DNA of 13,780 bases from Chloroflexia bacterium (lineage in GTDB: Bacteria > Chloroflexota > Chloroflexia > QHBQ01 > JADMIH01), in assembly GCA_025927935.1 (NCBI GenBank), contig JAICKM010000099.1, forward strand, positions 1 to 13,780, in the 5' to 3' direction. Position 1 is the stretch's first letter, and each line of letters starts with the position of its first letter. Shown piece after piece: positions 7,625 to 13,780 of the stretch. The notes under the pieces were generated by a model. The model searched no databases. It saw only the letters and a program-made list of their open reading frames with translations, and was not told the origin of the DNA. A program made the translations under genes and the position numbers.

Positions 7625-8446
7625 CTATTCCGGGGCGTGAAACTCGGCAGCCGGTAACCAGGGAGCGTGATCTACTCCCAGGGTGCGCCGGTTGGGGAGA
7701 TCGAAGCGGGCGCTGAGTTGCCCGGGCAGATCGCTTAGCGCCGCCAGCACGATGTCGGGTTGGATCTCTCCGGCGGGGAGCGATGCGGTGCTGCCGGGCG
7801 GCATCAGCCAGGCGGTTCGCAATCCGGCCTGCTGCGCTCCCACTACATCGGTGCCTAGCTTGTCGCCCACATAGAGTACTTCGTCCGGCGGCACCTCACC
7901 TAAGGCTGTCAGACCGGCCGCGAAGATGCGCGGATCGGGCTTTCTGATCCGCAGGTCTGCGGAGTAGATGCGCACCGGGAAGTAATTGAGCACCCCATGA
8001 TGAGCGAGTTCCCGATCATGCCACGGGGCGCGCCAGCGCGTATTTGAGATCACCCCAAGGCGCAAACCGAGCGCCTGGAGGGCGGCCAGGGTTTGCGCGA
8101 GATCCGGCTCCGGGGCCGCCTGTTCCAGTTTCGGCGCATGCCAGGCAGTCAGCACCCGCTGATCGGTTGGGTCCAGCCCCCAACCAAACGCGGCACACAC
8201 GTGTTCCAGAAGCTCTTCATTGGTACTTGCTGTCGGGCCGTGGCGGTCCTCGACAGCCCGGACAGCTTCGCTGAACCGGTCGCGGTCGGGCAGGGCGAGC
8301 GCGGGATAGTAACGGCTGAGCGCAGTGTAGAGCGCATCGTGCGCCTGCCGGGCACGTGCGGGGCGAGTATGGGGTGCGGCACGCCAGAGGGTCTTGCTCA
8401 TATCGAAGAACACCGCTTGCAAGCGGGGCGCGGAGGAGGGGGACAT
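7625..8446 (-). CDS. HAD-superfamily hydrolase with altered motif I (DxS)
   Basis: Soluble hydrolase of 273 aa, probably a phosphatase or dehalogenase-like enzyme on a small substrate. Motif I is FFDMSKTLW: nucleophile D15 is kept, but the second Asp of the usual DxDxT is S17. Motif II is VISNT (S134, N135), motif III is K169 in RIRKPDP, and motif IV is VGDKLGTD (G194-D195, D200). A helical cap (about residues 25-115) lies between motifs I and II, so it is a C1-cap type. ATG 8446 is chosen because GGAGG (8457-8453) lies 6 nt upstream; an upstream extension to 8506 is unlikely. Losing the second Asp removes the usual general acid of HAD phosphatases, as in haloacid dehalogenases, so the chemistry is uncertain. 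It is monocistronic and convergent with PAP2. Confidence 0.88.
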   Translation of the reverse strand: MSPSSAPRLQAVFFDMSKTLWRAAPHTRPARARQAHDALYTALSRYYPALALPDRDRFSEAVRAVEDRHGPTASTNEELLEHVCAAFGWGLDPTDQRVLTAWHAPKLEQAAPEPDLAQTLAALQALGLRLGVISNTRWRAPWHDRELAHHGVLNYFPVRIYSADLRIRKPDPRIFAAGLTALGEVPPDEVLYVGDKLGTDVVGAQQAGLRTAWLMPPGSTASLPAGEIQPDIVLAALSDLPGQLSARFDLPNRRTLGVDHAPWLPAAEFHAPE

Positions 8447-8786
8447 ATGCGGCCTCCACAACCGGCGAGGGTCCAAGCCTGAGATTTTGGCTGGGGCACG
8501 GCGCATACCGGGAGGACCGTGTTGGGCAGCGGTGGTGCCCTCCCAGGGTGTAAGGGAGCGTAATCGGTAAGGGGCTGGGGCGGTTGGGCCTCGAACGGGC
8601 GGGCAGGCTACCTTACCGTTTTACCGCTTTATTGTACGGCGCGAAGATGATGGGAAGATGAAATGCAGATGAAAGTCGGCGAGACATTCCAGCGCCGGTT
8701 AGGCATCGGGGCGCCGGGGGATGGGGAGCGCCGCGGGGGCAGGGTGCGTTTGGGCCGCAGGGCCGGCGGCCACCGCGGGTTGGCCG
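8447..8786. other. Intergenic region upstream of the HAD gene with three CGGTAA elements
   Basis: About 340 bp without a convincing gene. CGGTAAGG occurs at 8565-8572 on the plus strand and inverted at 8611-8618. A further inverted CGGTAA follows at 8621-8626, in tandem with an 8-bp period. TACAAT on the minus strand (8636-8631) is a possible -10 box but has no good -35 partner. A GC-rich 6-bp stem (8753-8758/8766-8771) lies just after the phosphoesterase stop and might end that transcript. Confidence 0.4.
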
Positions 8787-10001
8787 TTAAGGAAACTGCT
8801 GGAACAGGTCGTGTAAATCCGGACTATGGGCCGCGCCGCCCAGTAGGGGGGTGACACCGAAAATCTCCTCGATGCTGCGCAGCAGCGCGCTATGGGTATA
8901 GTGGACGGCGCCTGCATAGCCGTGCCCTTTGGCGAAAGGTGAGAGCACAAGCAGCCCGATTGGCCCGTCGCTACCATGTTCGCCTTCGTCCCAGGTGATA
9001 AATAAGACGCCTCCTGCTTGATACGCGGGCGAGTTTAGTATGGGCGGCACTGCCGTTGCCAGCCAGGTATCGCCGTTGTGGATGCTGTCTAGACTGGCGC
9101 AGCCCAGGCTGTTGTGCATGTCGTCGCAGAGATCGGGGGTAATGAAGTTGTAGGCGGCGACGGTGTTGTGTGCCAGGTCCGTCGCCAGTTCGCGGTATGG
9201 TCGTTCGTGGGCCAGGCAATAAGCACCGTGTGTCGCGTTCGTGTCTGTGACATCATTGAAGAACACCATCGGGTTGTGTTTGGGCGCATATAGCCCGCGG
9301 GCCGTGAGCGGGCAGATGGTGCCGCTGATGCCTTCTGCGTAGGCTTTCCAGGTCAAGCCCTGCGCGGTTAGCAGACTGACCAGATGGCGCGGGGTTGCTT
9401 GATGGTTGGCGGCGGGGGCAGCATCGTTCGAGATCCCGAAGTTGCTGCCTGCTTCCAGCCAGAGATAATTGGGTTCGCTGGGATGCACGCCCGGCGGATT
9501 ATAGTATTGCGTCGCGTAGGAGGCCATGGATAGGAGGGTGTGATTCAGGTAGGGTGCGGATGGACTGTTTTGGATTTCCGCCCAGTTATGGTTTTCCATG
9601 ACGATGACGAACACGGTATGAATACTGGTGGCCCCCGGCCCGGTGACGGTGGCCGGCAGCGTTGCCGGCGCGGCGGGAGCACTGGGCGTGGAGCTAGGCA
9701 GGATCGGGATACTCGTGAGCGTGGAGGTTGGTAAGGGCGGAGCGGGTGTCGGTGTCAGAGCCTGCGTTGGTAATCCGACCTGGGGGCGGGTCGCCATGGC
9801 GGGAACCGGTATTGGCGTCGTGGTTTCGCTCGGGCGAGCCGGCGCGGAGCCTGGCGTCTCTCGTACTGTGGGTGTGACACTCGCGCCGCCTGGCACGGGG
9901 GTCGCGGGTACCATGGTCTGGTTCCCCAGGCAAGCGGCCAGCGCCCCTAGCATAAGCATGCCGAGCGCAAGCATACGGAGACCGCTGCGACGAGTTGTCA
10001 C
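8787..10001 (-). CDS. Lipoprotein phosphoesterase (acid phosphatase AcpA / phospholipase C family, PF04185-like)
   Basis: Surface lipoprotein of 404 aa that should hydrolyse phosphomonoesters or phosphodiesters outside the membrane. It starts with RR and a hydrophobic run ending in the lipobox LAAC, predicting lipidation at C24. A Thr/Pro/Ala-rich low-complexity tether follows (about residues 25-125). The catalytic domain then has VIVMENHNW (E136, N137, metal site), PNYLWLEAGSNFG, NFITPDLCDDMHN, FITWDEGEHGSD (D338, E339, E341, H342) and HYTHSALLRSIEEIFG, in the family order. GTG 10001 is chosen because it gives a textbook lipoprotein signal and lies 4 nt after the stop codon of the preceding PAP2 gene, with GAGG overlapping that stop; the open frame itself runs back to 10070. 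This implies translational coupling. Phosphate scavenging or lipid headgroup removal is the likely role; the exact substrate is unknown. Confidence 0.88.
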   Translation of the reverse strand: MTTRRSGLRMLALGMLMLGALAACLGNQTMVPATPVPGGASVTPTVRETPGSAPARPSETTTPIPVPAMATRPQVGLPTQALTPTPAPPLPTSTLTSIPILPSSTPSAPAAPATLPATVTGPGATSIHTVFVIVMENHNWAEIQNSPSAPYLNHTLLSMASYATQYYNPPGVHPSEPNYLWLEAGSNFGISNDAAPAANHQATPRHLVSLLTAQGLTWKAYAEGISGTICPLTARGLYAPKHNPMVFFNDVTDTNATHGAYCLAHERPYRELATDLAHNTVAAYNFITPDLCDDMHNSLGCASLDSIHNGDTWLATAVPPILNSPAYQAGGVLFITWDEGEHGSDGPIGLLVLSPFAKGHGYAGAVHYTHSALLRSIEEIFGVTPLLGGAAHSPDLHDLFQQFP

Positions 10002-10005
10002 GACC

Positions 10006-10494
10006 TCAATCAGATAAGGGTGCCCGCTGTGCCGCGTTGCGCGCTTGCCACATCCAGTGGATCCCTGCATAGATCGCCAGCGCGAGTCCCACGATGACCA
10101 GACTCCCCGCTACGTCCAGCAGATGATGGACGCGGGCATAGACGCGGGCCAGACCCACCAGGGTGGCGGCCGCCCAGAACAGGGCGCCGGCGCGGGGATT
10201 GGCTACCGTGACTACGGCCGCCGCGGTAGCGACCAGCAGCGTGTGATCCGAGGGGAATCCGTTATCCTGGGCACTTGCGATCAGCGGCGGCCCACCCGAT
10301 ACGAGAAACGGGCGGGGATCGGCGATGAGCCGCGCGCCCGTCTGAGCCAGGGCGAAGGCCAACCCGCCGATAATGACGGCGGCTCCCCCGAGTTCCAGGA
10401 GCCGGCGTCGATAGCGCAAGACCAGGACGGCGACCGCCAAAGCGAGCACAATAAGATAAAAGTCCTGTGCCAGAAAGATTATTACGGTATCCAC
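10006..10494 (-). CDS. Small PAP2-family phosphatase, BcrC/undecaprenyl-diphosphatase-like
   Basis: Integral membrane protein of 162 aa with about five hydrophobic segments. PAP2 signatures are present in the short BcrC-like form: ADPRPF (R61-P62), GFPSDH (P81-S-D-H84, Asp replacing the usual Gly) and ARVYARVHHLLD (R117, H123, D127). The motif 1 Lys is not at its usual place: A54 is found there, with R55 beside it. Members of this subgroup dephosphorylate undecaprenyl diphosphate or related polyprenyl lipids; that is family knowledge, and here only the fold and motifs are visible. The start is GTG 10494, with AAGGAG (10504-10499) 4 nt upstream. It is the first gene of a coupled pair with the lipoprotein phosphoesterase. 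Confidence 0.87.
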   Translation of the reverse strand: MDTVIIFLAQDFYLIVLALAVAVLVLRYRRRLLELGGAAVIIGGLAFALAQTGARLIADPRPFLVSGGPPLIASAQDNGFPSDHTLLVATAAAVVTVANPRAGALFWAAATLVGLARVYARVHHLLDVAGSLVIVGLALAIYAGIHWMWQARNAAQRAPLSD

Positions 10495-10722
10495 GATTCT
10501 CCTTTTGTTCGATGCGCCCGGCGCGCCTATGGCAACTTTGATGGGCCAAGAAGAGCATAGCCGCCGCAGGTTAAATAGCGATTAGAGTCCTGCAACATAA
10601 CCCCTTGGGGCCACCCGCTTCGCGCGCTCCATGCGAACGGATGGAACCCTGCTTCGCTCCTGCGACACGCTAACGCCGGGGGGGTGGGGAAATGCCGCCC
10701 CATTTCCAACCGGATTCTAAAC

Positions 10723-10751
10723 TTGAGGTGTTAGACTGCGAGTCGTATCCT
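10723..10751 (+). promoter_or_regulatory. Weak candidate promoter for the amidase gene
   Basis: TTGAGG (10723-10728), a 17-bp spacer and TATCCT (10746-10751), each 4 of 6 matches. Transcription would begin near 10758, inside the left arm of the hairpin that starts at 10755. Either the real start lies further upstream or the stem would lose its first few pairs. Confidence 0.3.
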
Positions 10752-10754
10752 GTG

Positions 10755-10811
10755 CAGCATGCGCCGCAGACGCCTGTGGACGTATGCTGTCCGCCCGTGC
10801 GGTGAGGGCGG
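10755..10811 (+). other. Structured leader: two adjacent hairpins upstream of the amidase gene
   Basis: CAGCATGCG (10755-10763) pairs with CGTATGCTG (10781-10789), and CCGCAG (10764-10769) pairs with CTGTGG (10774-10779). This makes a 15-bp stem with loop ACGC and one bulged A (10780). The two imperfect pairs are G-U on the plus-strand RNA but would be A-C mismatches on the minus strand, which favours a plus-strand transcript. One base later, CCGCCC (10791-10796) and GGGCGG (10806-10811) form a second stem. It could be an mRNA leader or a small RNA; it matches no class I can name. Confidence 0.4.
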
Positions 10812-10942
10812 CGGGACCTAGCGGGCCAATGACCTATTCGTTGTCTTCGCGGGTTCCGGCCCTGGTAACTCGCGCCCGGTGCTCTGATCCGACCTTTCTG
10901 CGCCTGATCTTTATCCGCTACTGCCGCTCTGGTGATTAGACC

Positions 10943-12172
10943 ATGATGATGTCCGCTACTTTCGCGCAACGAGTGCGTCGCTGGGTCCGGCCGCGATATG
11001 CTGCTACGGGAGTCGCGGTAGCCTTAGTTGTCGGGCTTTTGGCGAATTCGGGCGGTGATGGTGCGGGAAGCCGTCTGCCTCCAGTCGCGCCGCGTCCGCT
11101 CAACGGCCCGGCGCCCCCTCTCGTCGCGCCCACGGTGGCCTTCCCCTCACCGGCCCCTTCAGCTCTACCGTCGCCCACCGTCTCACCAGCCCCCACGACT
11201 ACCGCCTCGCTGCGGGTGGGTCTCCAGGTCGGCCATTGGCATATCGCGGCCCTCCCCGATTCGCTCGCGCGCCTCCGCGATCAGACGGGCACGGCTGCGG
11301 CGGGGCATACGGAACTGCAACTAAATCTCGATGTGGTCCGGCGCGCGGCCGCGCTGCTGGAAGCGGCCGGGGTGCAGGTGGATGTGCTCCCGGCCACCGT
11401 GCCCGACGGCTATCGTGCGGATGCCTTTGTCGCAATCCATGCGGATGGCAACTTCGCCCGTGCGGTACGGGGCTACAAGGTAGCCCCGCCCTGGCGCTCA
11501 GGTGTTGCCTGGGCCGACGCGGCGCTGGCGGCCCAGATCCAGGTTGCCTACAGCACCGCGACGAGGTTGCCCCGCGACCCCGAGATCACGGACAATATGC
11601 GCGGCTATTACGCCATCAATGGCTGGATGGGCACCGAGAGCCGCATCAGCGATGGGACGCCGAGCGCCGTGATCGAAACCGGATTCATGACCAGCGCCGC
11701 CGACCGTGCGGTGCTCTTTGACCATCCGGAGCGGGTAGCCGCCGGGTTGGCCACCGGTATCCTGGCGTTCTTGCAGAGCGGGGCCGGCACGGCGGCCGAG
11801 CAGCAGCGGGCGGAAACCGTCGCGGCGCTCGCGCCAACGGGGTGTAGTGTGGTCGTACTGCTGGATGACGTGCCGCTACGCGCTGCCCCCGCCCCGGATG
11901 CGCCGGCTGTGGCCTGGGTGAACCGGGGCGCCATCCTGCCGTATCTTGACAGCACCGCCCGGCCGCGCGGGCCGTTCACGAATACCGCGGGCCGGCGCCT
12001 CGCCGTTCAAACGGGGTATTATCGCGTCGGCCGGCTGGGCGGCGGCGTGTCCGTTTATATCAACCGCGCGACAGTCGTCGTGCAGTTACCTCCCCCTAGC
12101 CCGCCGGTGCGTGCGGGCAGCGCCGCTACCTCGCCCACAGTGCGGTGGCCTCTGGTTCAATCGGGTCCTTGA
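10943..12172 (+). CDS. Exported N-acetylmuramoyl-L-alanine amidase (Amidase_3) with SH3-like C-terminal domain
   Basis: Zinc hydrolase of 409 aa that should cut the bond between N-acetylmuramic acid and L-alanine in peptidoglycan. A basic N-terminus and hydrophobic segment (about residues 20-35) make a signal anchor or signal peptide. A Pro/Ser/Thr-rich spacer follows (about 40-88). The catalytic domain (about 90-275) has zinc ligand candidates H98 in VGHWHI, E124 in HTELQLN and H166 in AIHADGN, and catalytic E245 in VIETGFM. The segment before E245 (about 205-240) is longer than in minimal amidases. The tail (about 295-385) resembles a bacterial SH3 wall-binding domain, with LRAAPAPDAPAVAWVNRG and GYYRVGRLGGGVSVYI. 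The start is ambiguous: three ATGs in a row at 10943-10951, with only a weak GGTGA before them. It is divergent from the PAP2/phosphoesterase pair. Confidence 0.9.
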   Translation: MMMSATFAQRVRRWVRPRYAATGVAVALVVGLLANSGGDGAGSRLPPVAPRPLNGPAPPLVAPTVAFPSPAPSALPSPTVSPAPTTTASLRVGLQVGHWHIAALPDSLARLRDQTGTAAAGHTELQLNLDVVRRAAALLEAAGVQVDVLPATVPDGYRADAFVAIHADGNFARAVRGYKVAPPWRSGVAWADAALAAQIQVAYSTATRLPRDPEITDNMRGYYAINGWMGTESRISDGTPSAVIETGFMTSAADRAVLFDHPERVAAGLATGILAFLQSGAGTAAEQQRAETVAALAPTGCSVVVLLDDVPLRAAPAPDAPAVAWVNRGAILPYLDSTARPRGPFTNTAGRRLAVQTGYYRVGRLGGGVSVYINRATVVVQLPPPSPPVRAGSAATSPTVRWPLVQSGP

Positions 12173-12196
12173 GTGAGCAGTGCGCGATCACCAGCT

Positions 12197-12225
12197 TTGA
12201 CGCAGCTTCCGCGGGCGCGTATACT
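12197..12225 (+). promoter_or_regulatory. Strong promoter for the VOC dioxygenase genes
   Basis: TTGACG (12197-12202), a 17-bp spacer and TATACT (12220-12225), each 5 of 6 matches. Transcription would start near 12232, giving a 30-nt leader that ends in AGGAGG (12250-12255), 6 nt before ATG 12262. The promoter begins 25 bp after the amidase stop codon, so the VOC genes are independent of it. Confidence 0.75.
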
Positions 12226-12261
12226 GAGCATATCCGTGGGTAGCGCGGCAGGAGGTGTCAG

Positions 12262-13323
12262 ATGGACGAGACCAATGCGGGCATCCAGCCCCTGGGGATA
12301 CACCACGTTACGGGTATCGCCGGTGATCCGCAAAAGAACCTGGACTTTTATTCCGGGCTGCTGGGCTTGCGCCTGGTGAAGCTCACCGTCAATTTCGACG
12401 ACCCGACGACGTATCATCTCTATTACGGCGACGGCGCGGGCAATCCGGGCACGATCCTCACCTTCTTTCCCTGGCCCGATGCGAGCCGGGGCCGGGCAGG
12501 CACCGGGCAGACCTCGGCGGTCGCCTTCGCCATCCGCCCGGCGTCGTTGGGCTACTGGATCACGCGGCTGGTGCAGCACGGCGTGCAGCACGAAGGGCCG
12601 GTCCGGCGCTTTGGCGAACACGTGCTTTCGTTCCACGACCCCGATGGCTTGCAGGTGGAATTGGTGGCGCATAAGCCCGCAGAGGACTGGGCCACCATGC
12701 CCACCGGTATGCTGCCCAACGAACACGAAATCCGGGGGTTCCATTCAGTGACACTGTGGGAAGAGGGCTATGAGCAAACGGCGCAGTTACTGACCCATCA
12801 GCTGGGGTTCCGCGCCGCCGGGGACGAGAACAACGTGTTCCGCTACGTCGCCACGGGAGGCGACTCGACAAGCACGGACGCAACCGGTACGCCCGGCGCA
12901 CCGGGGACGATTGTGGACGTGCGCTGCGCGCCGGGCTTCTGGCGCGGGGTGGTGGCGGTCGGTACCATCCACCATGTGGCCTTCCGTGCGCGGAACGACG
13001 CCACGCAGCTTGCCCTGCGCGAGCAACTGGCCCGGCAGGGCCTGAACGTCACGCCGGTCATCGACCGCCAGTATTTCCATTCGGTCTACTTCCGCGAACC
13101 GGGCGGCGTGCTGTTTGAAATCGCCACCGACCCGCCGGGCTTTGCGATCGATGAACCGCTGGACGAACTGGGCACCCACTTGAAGCTGCCGCCCTGGCTG
13201 GAGGGGGGGCGGACCGAGCTGGCGCGCGTGCTGCCGCCGCTCCGGCGGCCCGCGCCTAGAGGCCCAGCGGAGGGTGGTATCGAACCCGAGGCCCATATAG
13301 AAGTTCCAAACCCAAGCATCTAG
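12262..13323 (+). CDS. Ring-cleaving dioxygenase of the VOC family (MhqO / PcpA / LinE-like)
   Basis: Cytoplasmic extradiol-type dioxygenase of 353 aa, expected to open the ring of hydroquinones or catechols with non-haem iron. Two VOC modules are visible: the first begins GIHHVTGIAGD with YHLYYGD and PGTILTFFPWP, and the second begins RGFHSVTLW. By analogy with PcpA-type enzymes, the metal site is H14/H15 from the first module plus H237/H238 (TIHHVAF) and E286 (GVLFEIATD) from the second. The family-typical end DEPLDELGTHLKLPPWLE is present. A Gly/Ser/Thr-rich insertion (about 198-214) and a Pro-rich C-terminal tail of about 30 residues look like extras. The start is secure from AGGAGG 6 nt upstream. 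MhqO relatives act in quinone or electrophile detoxification; the substrate here is inferred only. The name mhqO is not assigned because LinE/PcpA-like proteins look the same at this level. Confidence 0.9.
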   Translation: MDETNAGIQPLGIHHVTGIAGDPQKNLDFYSGLLGLRLVKLTVNFDDPTTYHLYYGDGAGNPGTILTFFPWPDASRGRAGTGQTSAVAFAIRPASLGYWITRLVQHGVQHEGPVRRFGEHVLSFHDPDGLQVELVAHKPAEDWATMPTGMLPNEHEIRGFHSVTLWEEGYEQTAQLLTHQLGFRAAGDENNVFRYVATGGDSTSTDATGTPGAPGTIVDVRCAPGFWRGVVAVGTIHHVAFRARNDATQLALREQLARQGLNVTPVIDRQYFHSVYFREPGGVLFEIATDPPGFAIDEPLDELGTHLKLPPWLEGGRTELARVLPPLRRPAPRGPAEGGIEPEAHIEVPNPSI

Positions 13324-13361
13324 GCCGGGCATCTACCGGCCACCTGGAAAGGGAGACCAAT

Positions 13362-13780
13362 ATGGCGATTCTGCAAACGCAAGGGGTTCACCATATCACG
13401 CTGGTGGGGTCGAACCGCGAAGCCACGATAGCCTTCTACGAAGGCGTGCTTGGTATGCCTTTCGTGTTTGAACAGCCCAACCTCGACGTGCCGGAGGAGA
13501 CCCACCTGTACTTCGACCCCGGCGACGGGCGGCTGCTCACCTTCTTCGTGCGGCCCACGCGCCGCAACGACCCGACGCCCAATCCGGAGGGCATCGGCAA
13601 TCTGCACCATATCGCGTTCAACGTGTCGCGGGCCACCTATACGCAGGTGGCGCAACGCCTAGCGACGTTGGGCATCGAGAATACCGGCCCGGTCGACCGC
13701 GGCTTCATGGACTCCATCTACTTCCGCGATCCTAACGGGCAACTGTTGGAGCTGGCCTGTTATAAGTTCGAGCCGCCGCC
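13362..13780 (+). CDS. Second VOC-family protein, extradiol dioxygenase-like (partial, runs off the right edge)
   Basis: At least 139 codons are open to the window end. Its paired beta-alpha-beta modules are those of one VOC domain pair: VHHITLVGSNREATIAFYEGVLGM at the start, then GNLHHIAFNV and YFRDPNGQLLELACY. The metal triad candidates H10/H11, H82/H83 and E130 are all present, so it looks catalytically competent, unlike a bare fold relative. ATG 13362 has GGGAG (13351-13355) 6 nt upstream. It starts 38 bp after the ring-cleaving dioxygenase with no promoter between, so it is probably the second gene of the same operon. At about 140 aa it is near the full length of small glyoxalase or catechol 2,3-dioxygenase-like proteins, so only a short tail may be missing. 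Confidence 0.88.
   Translation, partial: MAILQTQGVHHITLVGSNREATIAFYEGVLGMPFVFEQPNLDVPEETHLYFDPGDGRLLTFFVRPTRRNDPTPNPEGIGNLHHIAFNVSRATYTQVAQRLATLGIENTGPVDRGFMDSIYFRDPNGQLLELACYKFEPP

Larger units (their letters stand above)
10495..10942. other. Divergent intergenic region between the PAP2/phosphoesterase pair and the amidase gene
   Basis: A 448-bp gap with no supportable gene. It contains an imperfect 18-bp palindrome TCCATGCGAACGGATGGA (10628-10645), a 7-bp stem GGAAATG/CATTTCC around CCGCCC (10688-10707), a weak plus-strand promoter (10723-10751) and two adjacent hairpins (10755-10811). I do not recognise a tRNA or a known riboswitch. No clear minus-strand promoter for the PAP2 gene could be picked. 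Confidence 0.5.

Noticed and set aside
8753..8771. GGCCGC/GCGGCC stem after the phosphoesterase as a firm terminator
   Set aside because: Six GC pairs in a very GC-rich stretch arise easily by chance and no T-run follows, so it is only mentioned within the intergenic entry.
1..13780. CRISPR array, tRNA, insertion sequence or prophage
   Set aside because: Read on both strands: no regularly spaced repeats, no tRNA cloverleaf with CCA-type end, no transposase or integrase motif and no paired terminal repeats with target duplications.

Overview
The window is GC-rich bacterial chromosomal DNA with strong Shine-Dalgarno sequences and recognisable sigma-70-type promoters. The gene content fits a Chloroflexota-like soil or mat bacterium: a NarL-type two-component pair, a giant secreted Asp-box propeller protein, a lipoprotein phosphoesterase and an MhqO-like dioxygenase. 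That assignment is an inference from style, not from a marker gene. I see no tRNA, rRNA, CRISPR array, transposase or phage gene. Most of the window reads as ordinary housekeeping and accessory DNA.

Layout. (1) Positions 1-3518, minus strand: a very long exported protein, cut by the left edge, with a BNR/Asp-box beta-propeller followed by Ig-like domains. (2) 3519-4039: a non-coding gap with a candidate promoter for that gene. (3) 4040-6455, minus strand: an operon of a six-TM NarL/DegS-type histidine kinase and its LuxR-type response regulator. (4) 6456-6793: a divergent promoter region with two strong back-to-back promoters and a 14-bp palindrome between them. (5) 6794-7546, plus strand: a classical PAP2 membrane phosphatase. 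(6) 7625-8446, minus strand: a HAD hydrolase with an altered motif I, converging on PAP2 across a hairpin. (7) 8787-10494, minus strand: a translationally coupled pair, a small BcrC-like PAP2 protein followed by a lipoprotein phosphoesterase of the acid phosphatase/phospholipase C family. (8) 10495-10942: a 448-bp divergent intergenic region with a long RNA-type hairpin. (9) 10943-12172, plus strand: an exported N-acetylmuramoyl-L-alanine amidase with an SH3-like tail. (10) 12173-13780, plus strand: a strong promoter driving an MhqO/PcpA-like ring-cleaving dioxygenase and a second, smaller VOC protein that runs off the right edge.

How the genes may work together. The kinase-regulator pair lies directly upstream of the giant secreted protein on the same strand, so it is a candidate regulator of it, and its promoter region is shared with the divergent PAP2 gene. 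The middle of the window has a phosphate and envelope theme: two PAP2 enzymes, a surface phosphoesterase and a peptidoglycan amidase. The right-hand pair looks like a quinone or hydroquinone detoxification unit. The points most worth a second look are the divergent promoter with its palindrome, the structured leader of the amidase gene, the duplicated ribosome-binding site of the giant gene, the degenerate ATP-lid region of the kinase and the HAD motif I change.
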